Shown here piece after piece: positions 11,672-20,989 of a DNA stretch of 64,000 nt. The notes under the pieces are model-generated. The model worked only from the letters and a program-made list of their open reading frames with translations. It searched no databases and was not told where the DNA came from. Source of the DNA: Dactylonectria macrodidyma (taxonomy: Eukaryota; Ascomycota; Sordariomycetes; Hypocreales; Nectriaceae); contig JAGMUV010000004.1 of assembly GCA_020744425.1 (NCBI GenBank), forward strand, positions 1,116,001-1,180,000, in the 5' to 3' direction. The position numbers and the translations under genes are program-made. Positions within the stretch are counted from its first letter, which is position 1, and every line of letters begins with the position of its first letter.

Positions 11672-14096
11672 ATGCCCATCTTCCAGGACGATCTTGACCA
11701 CCACTCCCCAGCCGACCGGTCTCCCATTGATGTCGCTACACCGAGTCGCCGGCGTCTTTCCGACGAGAGCATTCGCACCGAACTCTGTGAAGGCCTCATT
11801 CCCGATAGCCCACGCCGTCCCAAGACCCCGAGGTCCGATGATGCACTGGCGATATCGGACCGTGTTGCCCTCATTGAGAGGCTAAAGCGCGCCCAATCTC
11901 CCACTTGGATTCCCAACCGTCACGTATGTAGATCATGTCCCGACCATCTGTCCCTAATCCCGTGTAATGATTTCGCCTACTGATGCCCTACAGCTCGAAT
12001 CTATTCTCCAGCACACCAACCACGTCACAGCTCCCAAAAGACCACAAACCCCATCCGAGTCGTCAAGTCTCCTACCGCCGGCCAAGATCACTCCGGAGAA
12101 ACTCGAAGCACATTCCGACATCGACGAGAGACTACGAGATGGCCTCAGCATCCAACGACCCCGATCGGCTCTACACAGCGGAGACTTCACCGAGGAAGAA
12201 GCTGTAACAGACCAACCTCGGCCGACAGGCCTGGCCCTGGCCCAGAATCACCCAGCCCTTACACAGAATCCCTGGATCGCAACTTCCCCTCCGAGAGCCT
12301 TTGCGTCTTTTCAGTTTGAACGGAGAATCCCTCTTTCCGACAGCATCGAGCCTTTCCCATGCAGTACATCACCTCTATCGTCGTCTCTCTCTTCAAGCTT
12401 TGTGTACCAGCCTCCAACCAGCCCTTTGGTTCAATCTGAGAGCTATGAGGAACTTGACCTCTCGATGCCACTGGACGGCATTGATTTCTCGTCCGGCCGA
12501 GTCGGCGCTAAACGGTATATTGCGAATTCGGCTGCTACCTCGCCATTCCCCTCTCCATCCCCACGGTACTCGCTGCCCCCACGGATATCCTCATATCGAA
12601 GAGAATCAAGCTTTCCCTATCAAGCACACCAACCCCGAAGGTCACTGACCTCGATTCCGAGTTTCGTGCAAGGGGGCACTTCGCCACAAACGCCGGCCTT
12701 TTTGCGTTCACGTCGATCATCCTTCGTTTCAGACTCGTCGCCGCTTCATCACGCCTCTATGGTCGGCTCCTACGAGGAGAGCATCCTCCGAGGTCGTATG
12801 TCGACCACGCCATCGAAACCTCTCGATTTCGTTGCCCAAATTGGCGTACTGGGCAAGGGAAAGTGCAAGTCAAGCCTCAAATGCCCAGCTCATGTCTCTT
12901 TGTCGTTCCCAGCTGTCTATTACAGCTACGGCAGCACACCTCACGGACGATCAAGTTCAGAGGATGGACCTAGTCCGTATGTTGGTCAGATCGACCTAGA
13001 GAACGGGCTTCCCAACCCAGAGGACGAGCAAAGATCCAAGAGGAAAGCTCAAAGCCGATATGTTGACAGGAAGGCAGCCGAGGAGGATGTGAGCCTGATC
13101 ACCAGTCAAAGCCCTGACCGTGACTCACGCCGGAACTCAAGGGCAAAGAGGAAATCCGGAACACCTAAAGTCCCCCCCGGTGGAAGCTACAGGATCCCTG
13201 AAACGGGGCAGATCCAGATCATCATCAAAAACCCAAACAAGACTGCTGTCAAGCTTTTTTTGGTTCCCTACGATCTATCAGAAATGGAACCTGGGACCAA
13301 GACGTTCATCCGCCAACGCAGCTACTCGGCCGGTCCTATCATTGACAATGTCCCTGCAACATCCGAACTTGATTCGATGGACCGTCCCATTCTTAGATAT
13401 TTGGTTCACCTGCACATCTGTTCACCAGCCAAAGGCCGTTTCTACTTGTATAAGAGCATCCGCATCGTCTTCGCCAACCGCGTTCCTGACGGCAAAGAGA
13501 AACTGCATAACGAGACGACCTGGCCTGAGCCACGTTACACGCCTTACAAGCCGATTCGTGTTATGCATCCGTTGACACCTGTCACGGGCCCAGGTGCAAT
13601 GCTCGCAGCCGAAAAGGCCTGGCGGAGACGAAGCGCCGGGTTCCCGCTAGGAACGTCGAGCCAAGCCTTTGACATGATGGATGAGGCGTTCCCAGCCAAC
13701 AATCTCTATGCCGGCGCTTCCTCCGGGGACTTCACCATCGGCAATACGCACACTATTGATCCTGTTCCGTTTTGTCTTCCCGGCCGTGACAGGGTTGATA
13801 GTGACGTGAGCGACATCACTACTGTAACGGCGGTTGGGAGCGGTATCCGCTCCCCTAGCTCCTCGCAGGCGAGTCGGCCATCGACTCAGGACTCCTACAA
13901 CAACTCCTCGGTGCCTTGGGGCCCAACACAGTACGAGAAGCTCAACAAGGGTGATCTCGGTTATGGTGGAAATGCGTTTGCTCTTGCTGGGAATGGTTCG
14001 ACTGGCGGTGCCGAGGGTCTGCTCTCTCAACGCCTACGGTCCCTCGGAGTGAAGCAACCGCCTCCACCACACGCACCGAGCGACACTCACCCCTAG
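11672..14096 (+). CDS. Atos/FAM214-like protein (DUF4210 plus Chromosome_seg domain)
   Basis: Exons 11672-11923 and 11994-14096 with a 70-bp intron (GTATGT...CTACAG) encode 784 residues. The first 340 or so are Ser/Pro-rich and probably disordered. A conserved block at about 345-395 (YEESILRGRMSTTPSKPLDF, then IGVLGKGKCK...LKCP...VYYSYG) matches the Atos/DUF4210 region. A second at about 482-565 (GSYRIPETGQIQIIIKNPNK, FLVPYDLSEMEPGTKTFIRQ, GRFYLYKSIRIVFANRVPDG) matches the C-terminal domain listed in Pfam as chromosome segregation during meiosis. Animal relatives (Drosophila Atossa, FAM214A/B) are nuclear regulators of metabolic genes, and fission-yeast relatives have been tied to meiosis. 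The role in this fungus is unknown. The ATG at 11672 has context GTCACCATGC. The first ATG in a long CT-rich leader was chosen because it opens the frame that continues through the intron. Confidence 0.8.
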
Positions 14097-14728
14097 ATTA
14101 TAACAAGCACCCGCATCTACTCGTTCGGATACAATGGATGTCGAAACACCCACTCCACCCCTAAACATTAATCGTCCCGCGTAGGGCGACTAGTCGAGGT
14201 TTGGAAACGGCAACATAGAATGGTCAAAACTTTGGTATGGAGGCGTTTGCGGATGGTTTTTGAGACTGGCACGGTAATTACTTGGCGAATATACTTGTAT
14301 TTATTGGGCCATGGAGCACGGCGTTGCTTGATACCAGTTCGACAGGGGACCATCTCTGAGGGTAAAATAAGCTTGCAACTTCATGTTGAGCGTTATAGAC
14401 ATAGTAGCTACTCTAAATGATAACATGCCCGTTGGCATTTGCTCACTCAAATGGCGTAGTAACGTCAAATAACTCTTCCCATATCATACACACAATAAGT
14501 ACAGGACGTAAATGCTCAGTAGGGTTTGTACATAATCGGGCACATGTCTATCATCTCATCCCATCCAAGCCGTGACTCCCAGCATGCATGATATCCTCCA
14601 TCTGAATGTCCGTGAATCATATAATTTACACGCGCTCCTCAAATGCTACTACTTCGTACACATGCCAACACGTCTTTTCAAACTCCCTGCATGCCCGAGC
14701 AATATCGATGCTTCAAACATGACTCCCA
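14097..14728. other. Convergent 3' regions of the Atos-like and cya5-like genes
   Basis: About 630 bp between two stop codons on opposite strands. It is AT-richer than its surroundings and holds no coding frame of note. It should contain both 3' UTRs and poly(A) sites. Confidence 0.5.
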
Positions 14729-17700
14729 TTACCCGTTCGTCACGCCACCAGATCCATTTTTTCTGGGAGCGCGGGATGCGAGACCAGACTTCTTCTTCTT
14801 CTTGTCCCATTTACTTAACTTCGGCGTCTTGGCCCATTCGTCCTTCGCGTGTTGGAGCGGGCTGTCGCGGTGGGGGCCCTGATCGTAGCGGCCCCAGATA
14901 TCGTTCCAGTAGGCAGAGCGTTCCTGAGCAACCAGTTGTTCCGTGTCAGCGACCAAGGCAGAGTCAGACTTGCGAACAGCGGAGGAGGATGGTGATTCCC
15001 CATCGGGAGATGAGGTTGTTATCTTGGCTAAAAGTTGCGTGCGTCGCTCTGCCCAGGAAGTCGCAAAGCGTTGGATCTTGCGTTGCAGCTTGCGCTTCCA
15101 AGCCTGTCGCTCCTCCTCGCTCTTTGGGGCTACCGTGGCAATACCCGGACTCTTCTCGCGTTGCTGCTCCTTCTCGAGCTGCTTGTAAAGAGCCTCCTTG
15201 GTCTTCATAAGCTCTTCATACGACATGCCACGCAGGACTTTGTCAAGTTTCTTAACAGGCCTGCGGTCTGAGTTGGTCCTGGTCTTGAGGAACGGCGGCA
15301 TTGTATCCACGTCCAATGAAGTGAAAGCGTGGTAGAGACGGGGAAACTTGGCTTCGACGTGGTCCAGCTTCCGAGAAACGTCCTCTGACCAAGCGGCCGC
15401 CCGACGCAACTCCAACCAATTCTGCTGCAGCAGGAACACGATGTTCTTAGGTGCCCCCAAGACGCGTGTGTTCAGGGTCAAGGCTTTTTCAGCGCCATTA
15501 TTTTCCCAGTTCCAGCCGCACCACCCATCCATTAACATCGTCTCACACCAATACATTGCCCGATCCCATCGGTCTAGTTCGGCAAGGTAGCGAACGGCGA
15601 GGGACCAGGTAGCGCGCGTCATTTTGAATCCCGCATTCGTAACTTGATCAATGCAATCCGATAGGCCCTGGACGTCGTCCTTGTCTCGATACACCCTCAG
15701 CACGAGGTTTATCACTCGCGAGAGATCATATTCGTGGCCGGCATAGATACCTTCTTGGCTACCCTTCTTGCTCGACTCTAGGGCTTGTTTCCATGACCTT
15801 CGCCAAAGTTCCAAGACCGTGTCGAAGTCGTCATCTTTGTAGTAAGCCAGCATTAGAGCAGACATGACGTTCGGAGGATACCGCTCGTTTTGAAATTGAG
15901 GAAACAACTCGCGAAAGATGGTCATTAATTCTTCCGCAGATGCAAATTCTCGCAACTCAACCAGCACCATGATTGCACGGCCGATGCTTTGCGACAGGCT
16001 TCTCGGGACGGCTGTTGTCTTTGGTATCCTTGCTAGAAAGCCACTTGTAACAGTTCGACCAGGTTCTCCAGGCGAGCCGGCCATGGTATTGCGTGCTTGC
16101 TCGACCAGCTCGTTGCTCAATCTGAGGGTTCGCTCTACCCCGGGCTTTCGTCGCATAGCGGACTCCACCACCGAAAGCAGGGCATTGAAGCCCACGGGTA
16201 TGTTTGACTTTAACAACTGGTCGTGAAGTCTCATTACCAACTCGTCTTCTCCAACACGAGTAGCACCCGCCATGACAATGGCATAGTGGTCTGACGTGAC
16301 GGTAAACAAGCTCTCTTTCTCAGCGCTTTTGAGAAGGGCATAGGCAGCGTGAATATGATTGACGTTGATAAGAGCCTGAAGGAGGTAGTGGTTGGTGTCA
16401 TCATCCCACTCTATATCAAAACGCTTCATATGCTCGAGGATTCTGAAGCATGCCTTGAGATCCCGCGCCTCACCATTGAAGTTGAGTAACTGGTTCCAGA
16501 GAGCGACGACAGTAAGTTTTCGTTCAGCCAACTGAACGCAAAGCGCCTCAGCCTCAGTCAGCAGTTCGTTTTGGCAATGCGCTACCACCAACGCTAGACC
16601 GATCTCTTTCGTAATCGGAACCCCAGCATCCTGAGATCGCTTGAAGAAGTCGAGGGTTGTCTCTAAATCACCCTTCTTGGAGCTCATGGCCATGACATGG
16701 GCATAGGTGAATGAATCAGGATAGTACATATCAGAGATCCTGTCGAAGCATCTCAACACCTCAGCATAGTTGTTGGCCCTCATATACGCCTTGAGGAGTG
16801 TGTTCCAGCAATCCAAGTCGGGTTCGACGCCGTATTTGCTAGACATTTCTTCGAGCACTCTTTCAGCCTGGGTAGCATCTCCCGCCTGTGCATATACGTT
16901 CAGAGTACTCCTGAATGCTCGTGGCGTTTGAAGGACTGTCGGAAATTCTTTCACATACTGACTCCAAAGCTGTTGGACGACCGCAACATCCCCCCTATAA
17001 GCATACAGCTTCAGAAACTTCTCATAACTCCATTGATTCAAACCCCCGCGAAATCGAACCCAATCCTGATACAGTTGCTCAAGGGCAACGATATTATTTG
17101 GAAAATGTATCTTGAACATGCCTCGCAGGACGGGCATCGCAGGCTGGGCACCCGGTAGAGCTCGGAACATTTGGTAAATTGCGGGGAGCTTGAGCATGGT
17201 GGCTCGGGTCACCGACTTTTCATACCAGCGATTAAACATCCGCACCAAATAATCGTTATAGAGATTTTTGTCTTTCATTGATTCTAGGATGATGGTAGCC
17301 TGTTCGGGAGAACAAGGTTGCCATAGTGCTCTTCGAGCAAAGTGATCGCGGAAAATTCGGAAGGCTGCGGAGGAGGTTGATGATTTTTCGAGCATGTTTT
17401 GGTAGTGGGCACCGTCTGTAGCCATGAAGCCTCGGAAAGCAAAGTACAGGTCTCCTTGATTAGGAATATCCTCGAGGCTCTTGAGTCGTTCAGTAGTCGG
17501 CTTTCGGGCAGGATTCCTTTTGACTTCGGCGGTATAGTAGGCAACCCAAACGTTTAAGGCGGCTTCCCACTTCTTCGATGAAACGGCATCCTTTAGTATA
17601 TACTCGAGACCTCCGGTGAGTCCATTCGACTCGATGCCGGTCTTGAACTGTTCAATCGCGGACGTCAAGTATCCTGAACGCAAGAACAGGAGGACTCCTG

Positions 17701-18418
17701 AGGCAAGGAGGTCCTGGTTCCACTCATGTATAGGAATTTGTCGAAAGACGGAGAGTGCGCGTCCAAGCTCTACAACCCCACGGGACCGAGCAAGATACGT
17801 GACGACTCTAGCACGTACTTCAAGGCGGTGTTCCGGATCAACGAGGGAGTAGAGATCCCAAACTTCGGAATACAGGTAGGTCGTGTCGTCTGATAGTAGC
17901 CGATTAAGACGTATCAGCGCTTCTTCAGCATTGCAAGCTGATAGATTTATAGATTCGGATTGGGTTTCCGTTATCGGCGCATTGCCGTCCTCAGATATGG
18001 CCGTATCAGCCTTCAATCCCGCTGTATCTGATATTGTTAAGGCGATGATTGGGTCCGAAGTCGACGAAGAGAACTGTCGCCTCCGCAGAACGACGGGCTT
18101 GCGTTGGCCATCTTGGGTCCTGGGCAACCTGGGGTATATTCTGCGCAAGAGCGGCAGCGTAGGGCTAGGAAACAAGAAATCGAGCAAGAAGGACGAGGCT
18201 AGCAGGCCGGCCTGTTGTGGGTGGCGAGGCGATGAATCGACATCGGTGGGCTCGGTATCGGTGGCTTGAGTCGGTTTGGGCCAGATGCTGGAGAGGTCGA
18301 GAGCAGAAGCACCATGCTGCCAGAAGCCTGTGTGCAGCTGACGATAGCTCTTGGTGGGCTTGGGAAGAACACGCTGAAGGCTGCGTGATTCCAGGCCAGC
18401 TGCCGTTCTCTCGAGCAT
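14729..18418 (-). CDS. cya5: Mitochondrial pentatricopeptide-repeat translation regulator, Cya5-like
   Basis: Single-exon gene of 1229 residues starting MLERTAAGLESRSLQRVLPK. The Arg/Ser/Leu-rich, acid-poor N-terminus looks like a mitochondrial targeting sequence. The body is a long all-helical series of degenerate PPR-like repeats, clearest from about 480 to 760 (for example DLDCWNTLLKAYMRANNYAE and PDSFTYAHVMAMSSKKGDLE). The C-terminal 200 residues are basic and coiled-coil-like, with a lysine run (SKWDKKKKKSG). Length and layout fit the fungal Cya5/Pet309 group. Neurospora cya-5 and yeast Pet309 are needed to translate mitochondrial COX1 mRNA, so the likely role is RNA-specific activation at the inner membrane. 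The PPR call is strong; the exact COX1 target is inference. Confidence 0.8.
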   Translation of the reverse strand: MLERTAAGLESRSLQRVLPKPTKSYRQLHTGFWQHGASALDLSSIWPKPTQATDTEPTDVDSSPRHPQQAGLLASSFLLDFLFPSPTLPLLRRIYPRLPRTQDGQRKPVVLRRRQFSSSTSDPIIALTISDTAGLKADTAISEDGNAPITETQSESINLSACNAEEALIRLNRLLSDDTTYLYSEVWDLYSLVDPEHRLEVRARVVTYLARSRGVVELGRALSVFRQIPIHEWNQDLLASGVLLFLRSGYLTSAIEQFKTGIESNGLTGGLEYILKDAVSSKKWEAALNVWVAYYTAEVKRNPARKPTTERLKSLEDIPNQGDLYFAFRGFMATDGAHYQNMLEKSSTSSAAFRIFRDHFARRALWQPCSPEQATIILESMKDKNLYNDYLVRMFNRWYEKSVTRATMLKLPAIYQMFRALPGAQPAMPVLRGMFKIHFPNNIVALEQLYQDWVRFRGGLNQWSYEKFLKLYAYRGDVAVVQQLWSQYVKEFPTVLQTPRAFRSTLNVYAQAGDATQAERVLEEMSSKYGVEPDLDCWNTLLKAYMRANNYAEVLRCFDRISDMYYPDSFTYAHVMAMSSKKGDLETTLDFFKRSQDAGVPITKEIGLALVVAHCQNELLTEAEALCVQLAERKLTVVALWNQLLNFNGEARDLKACFRILEHMKRFDIEWDDDTNHYLLQALINVNHIHAAYALLKSAEKESLFTVTSDHYAIVMAGATRVGEDELVMRLHDQLLKSNIPVGFNALLSVVESAMRRKPGVERTLRLSNELVEQARNTMAGSPGEPGRTVTSGFLARIPKTTAVPRSLSQSIGRAIMVLVELREFASAEELMTIFRELFPQFQNERYPPNVMSALMLAYYKDDDFDTVLELWRRSWKQALESSKKGSQEGIYAGHEYDLSRVINLVLRVYRDKDDVQGLSDCIDQVTNAGFKMTRATWSLAVRYLAELDRWDRAMYWCETMLMDGWCGWNWENNGAEKALTLNTRVLGAPKNIVFLLQQNWLELRRAAAWSEDVSRKLDHVEAKFPRLYHAFTSLDVDTMPPFLKTRTNSDRRPVKKLDKVLRGMSYEELMKTKEALYKQLEKEQQREKSPGIATVAPKSEEERQAWKRKLQRKIQRFATSWAERRTQLLAKITTSSPDGESPSSSAVRKSDSALVADTEQLVAQERSAYWNDIWGRYDQGPHRDSPLQHAKDEWAKTPKLSKWDKKKKKSGLASRAPRKNGSGGVTNG

Positions 18419-18437
18419 TGGATTGGGAGATCGGGGC

Positions 18438-18853
18438 CTAGGCCGCAGGAATTAGGACCAGGATGACAGGTATCAGCATGCTTGGTCGTGGGGAAGCAGA
18501 TTTGTCGGTGGCGGTCGAGGAAGGCTGTTGCAAAGTTGGTGGAGAACCGTCGGAGGGAATTGGACAAGGGCACGGCCAAGTCTTCAAGGGCATGAACTCA
18601 TAGATACCTTCAATTGGTCGGTGCAATGTCGTGAGAGTGAGCAGGAAATACAGCGCCCCGAGAAGAAAAATGAGAGTGGCGATCCGTAAGGCGCGCAAAG
18701 ATCGATGAAGGTGGGATTCGGTCTACAGTGATCAGTCGATGTTTCTAAAAAATCCGCCAGGTCTAGATGGCTACGGCCAATGAGCGTGGCGCCGTTGTTC
18801 GAGAGTGGGGCTGGTACCGCCCCAGGGCCCTGGCGATAGTGCGGTTCGTCCAT
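18438..18853 (-). CDS. Possible small single-pass membrane protein (doubtful)
   Basis: Two exons can be joined in frame: 18818-18853 and 18438-18722, with a 95-bp intron (donor GTACCA, acceptor CTGTAG). They give 106 residues. The second exon has a convincing membrane segment (RIATLIFLLGALYFLLTLTT) after a basic stretch, like a signal anchor, followed by a Pro/Ser-rich tail. The stop lies only about 20 bp before the ATG of the Cya5-like gene on the same strand, which is very tight for two fungal transcription units. It may be a leader ORF of the cya5 mRNA, a decayed type II membrane protein, or chance. No family was recognised. Confidence 0.25.
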
Positions 18854-19314
18854 GGCACACTGAGAGCCACTAATTGGATGGGATGATTCGATCTTACGCT
18901 GCTTCTACCAAGGCAAGAGATGCAGGTCAATGGGCTAGGGTTTTTGGCAATTGGTTTTAGTATATCATTATTTCTCAACCTGGATTGACAAAGAAAAAAG
19001 CGTCTACTCTGTAATGTTACATAAATAGGTGGTTCAGGTCTAGACGAGTTCTCCCGTTGCGAAGAGACCTCACCCTCGAACATCCAGAGACAAAGGAAAA
19101 AGATGTGGTAGAATATAATAAGATGAAACATTCCCTTTCCGCAGTCCAGATTCAACCCAGCTGAAACCAGATTAAATGTCCAATAAAACGTCAATACATC
19201 GAACGTGCATGGGTATTTGTTTTCAGTTGTAGTTCCGTCCCCGTTTCGTTTCGTTTCGTTTCCCGTTTTCCGGCATCGTACAAGTGAAGAAGGCTTTTAG
19301 GTTTCCCGCAGGCG
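18854..19314. other. Spacer downstream of the Arg/Ser-rich gene
   Basis: About 460 bp, AT-rich, with no convincing gene. It should hold the 3' UTR of the minus-strand gene ending at 19315 and the promoter for the gene(s) below 18.85 kb. Confidence 0.45.
19243..19262. repeat. (GTTTC)4 microsatellite
   Basis: Four perfect GTTTC units just downstream of the Arg/Ser-rich gene. Simple sequence repeat, seen directly. Confidence 0.9.
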
Positions 19315-19794
19315 TCACTGCTTCGCTCCGTCGTCGTCGTCAGAGCTCGCGAGCAATTCATTCCGCAACCCCGACATAACATCGGTCAGCCGAGGAGGTT
19401 CGGGTTCAGTGTCTGCCCGGGGTCCGCGGCTCCGGCTCCGGGTTCGTTGGCGGCGCCGAAAGACCTGTTGCTGCTCTACGGGAGACGCAACCCGCGAGGG
19501 GCAGTGCTCACGACGCAAACGGACTTGGAGGAGGCGTCGTCGGGTGGGCGACGAGACGCCGGGGGAGGTAGTTCGAGAAGAATATCCTAGGGCGGGCGAG
19601 GTGGCACGGCGGCGAGAGCGGCCTCGGAGGGTGCTACACTCGTCGGAAGGCGCACAGCGGATGGGTCGGACGGTGCGGCGAGTCATGCTGCGGTCTCTCT
19701 TGCGCCCTCGCATAGTATCGTGATCGGCAGTCGGAGAGACAATAAGGGTGGGCTCGGCAAATGCTGCGCTGCCATGGACGATTCTAGCCGTCAT
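19315..19794 (-). CDS. Small Arg/Ser-rich protein, function unknown
   Basis: Uninterrupted frame of 159 residues, start context GGCAAGATGACGG. The N-terminus (MTARIVHGSAAFAEPTLIVS) is ordinary. The middle is packed with Arg, Ser and Pro, including RGRKRDRSMTRRTVRP and RTRSRSRGPR, giving several RS/SR dipeptides. The end is acidic: RLTDVMSGLRNELLASSDDD. No catalytic motif is visible. The composition suggests a nuclear RNA- or chromatin-associated protein, which is a guess from composition only. The non-random layout (structured head, basic middle, acidic tail) favours a real gene over a GC-rich chance frame. Family not recognised. Confidence 0.55.
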   Translation of the reverse strand: MTARIVHGSAAFAEPTLIVSPTADHDTMRGRKRDRSMTRRTVRPIRCAPSDECSTLRGRSRRRATSPALGYSSRTTSPGVSSPTRRRLLQVRLRREHCPSRVASPVEQQQVFRRRQRTRSRSRGPRADTEPEPPRLTDVMSGLRNELLASSDDDDGAKQ

Positions 19795-20190
19795 CTTGCC
19801 TAGTTGCTGCGTCGCTGCGTCGTCGAGTTGTCGGGTTGTCGAGTTGCCTCGCTCGCCGCCGTCTCTTCTTTTTTTTTTTTAAGCTGGATGGGGGAAGAAA
19901 ACGAGCCGAGAGAGAGCAGACAAAGACGAGATCGGTTGCGTGGGTTGCAGGTTGCGGGTTTGCAGGACGGATACAAGATACAGCAAGGGGCGAGCAGCGG
20001 CGGCGGCGGCAGGGAGGGTGTGGAAGAGGCTTTGTAATTATTGGATGGGATCAAGTTGGGCAATTCAAAGATGCAACGAACGTGGGAACGAGATGCGGTA
20101 GTGAGACAAGGTTGGTGCTGCACGAGGTTGACGAGTGTTGTACAGCGATAGGACAGGCCGAGACGCAGGCAAGCAGGTTACCTTACGTGA

Positions 20191-20210
20191 GGTAGTAGGT
20201 AGTAGGTAGT
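20191..20210. repeat. GTAGTAG-type tandem repeat
   Basis: Near-perfect tandem of GGTAGTA units within an intergenic region. Confidence 0.8.
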
Positions 20211-20476
20211 ACACAGGTGAGGTAGGTATACGACGAGTTTGGACAACACCATCGGGCAGAGGCACGTCAGCCACTTATTATAGGTGATTGGGTTGGAAAC
20301 ACACTTGATCAAGAGGAGTAAAGAAAAGGGGGGATCCTGTGAGCGACACGAGAGATGAGACGGGAGAAGGAGCATAATAATAAACCAAGCGCAGAAGGGG
20401 AGTGGAGAGGTGTGTGGTGGCCCTTGGATGCTTACTACCTAGATACTTGGATGCTTGGTTGCTTCCATGGGGTCAG

Positions 20477-20496
20477 TAGGTAGGTACGTAGGTACC
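20477..20496. repeat. TAGGTAGGTACG-type tetranucleotide repeat
   Basis: Short run of TAGG/GTAG units (TAGGTAGGTACGTAGGTACC), partly palindromic. Similar GTAGGTA strings occur elsewhere in this intergenic region. Confidence 0.7.
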
Positions 20497-20560
20497 ATAA
20501 TAGGTGTTTGAGGATCCCGCCGCCATCCCGCGGCCAAGCGAATGCAAGCGAAAGGTTGCG

Positions 20561-20630
20561 AATGCTGGAGAAATGCTGGTCGGGTGCTGGTCGGGTGCTG
20601 GCGAACGCTGGTTGAACGCTGATGAATGCT
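20561..20630. repeat. Imperfect 11-bp tandem repeat (TGCTGGTCGGG)
   Basis: About six units of a TGCTGGTCGGG-like 11-mer. Two are perfect neighbours and the rest drift (TGCTGGCGAAC, GCTGGTTGAAC, GCTGATGAATG). Noncoding minisatellite. Confidence 0.8.
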
Positions 20631-20920
20631 CCCACACTCGGCTGCCCGTCATCTGATGGATGGCTTGATCGAATGGGTGTGGGTGGGATGGGCGCTTGGC
20701 TACCTACCTACTCAAGGTACCTGGCGGATGCCCCAGCTGGGCGTGGCTCTACTACAATACCAACGTTGCTATTATTACAGCATGCGTAAGGAGCAGTTAT
20801 TAATGCCGAATCCTCAAGTCCACCTGCAAGGATTCGCCATAATGTGGCAAGGAATTGCCGAAAACGACATGTCCTGGTTGTATGTGTTGTGTACCGGTGT
20901 GTCTCTGGCCTGCCCTGATG

Positions 20921-20989
20921 AGCGTGTCTGTTTCTGGCTGTCTGCCTGTGAGTGTGTCTGTGCCAAGTGTGTCTGTGCCAGTGTGTATG
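20921..20989. repeat. TG-rich imperfect repeat
   Basis: Repeated GTGTCTG units, including two near-identical GTGTGTCTGTGCCA copies. It generates spurious long open frames rich in Cys and Val. Confidence 0.7.
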
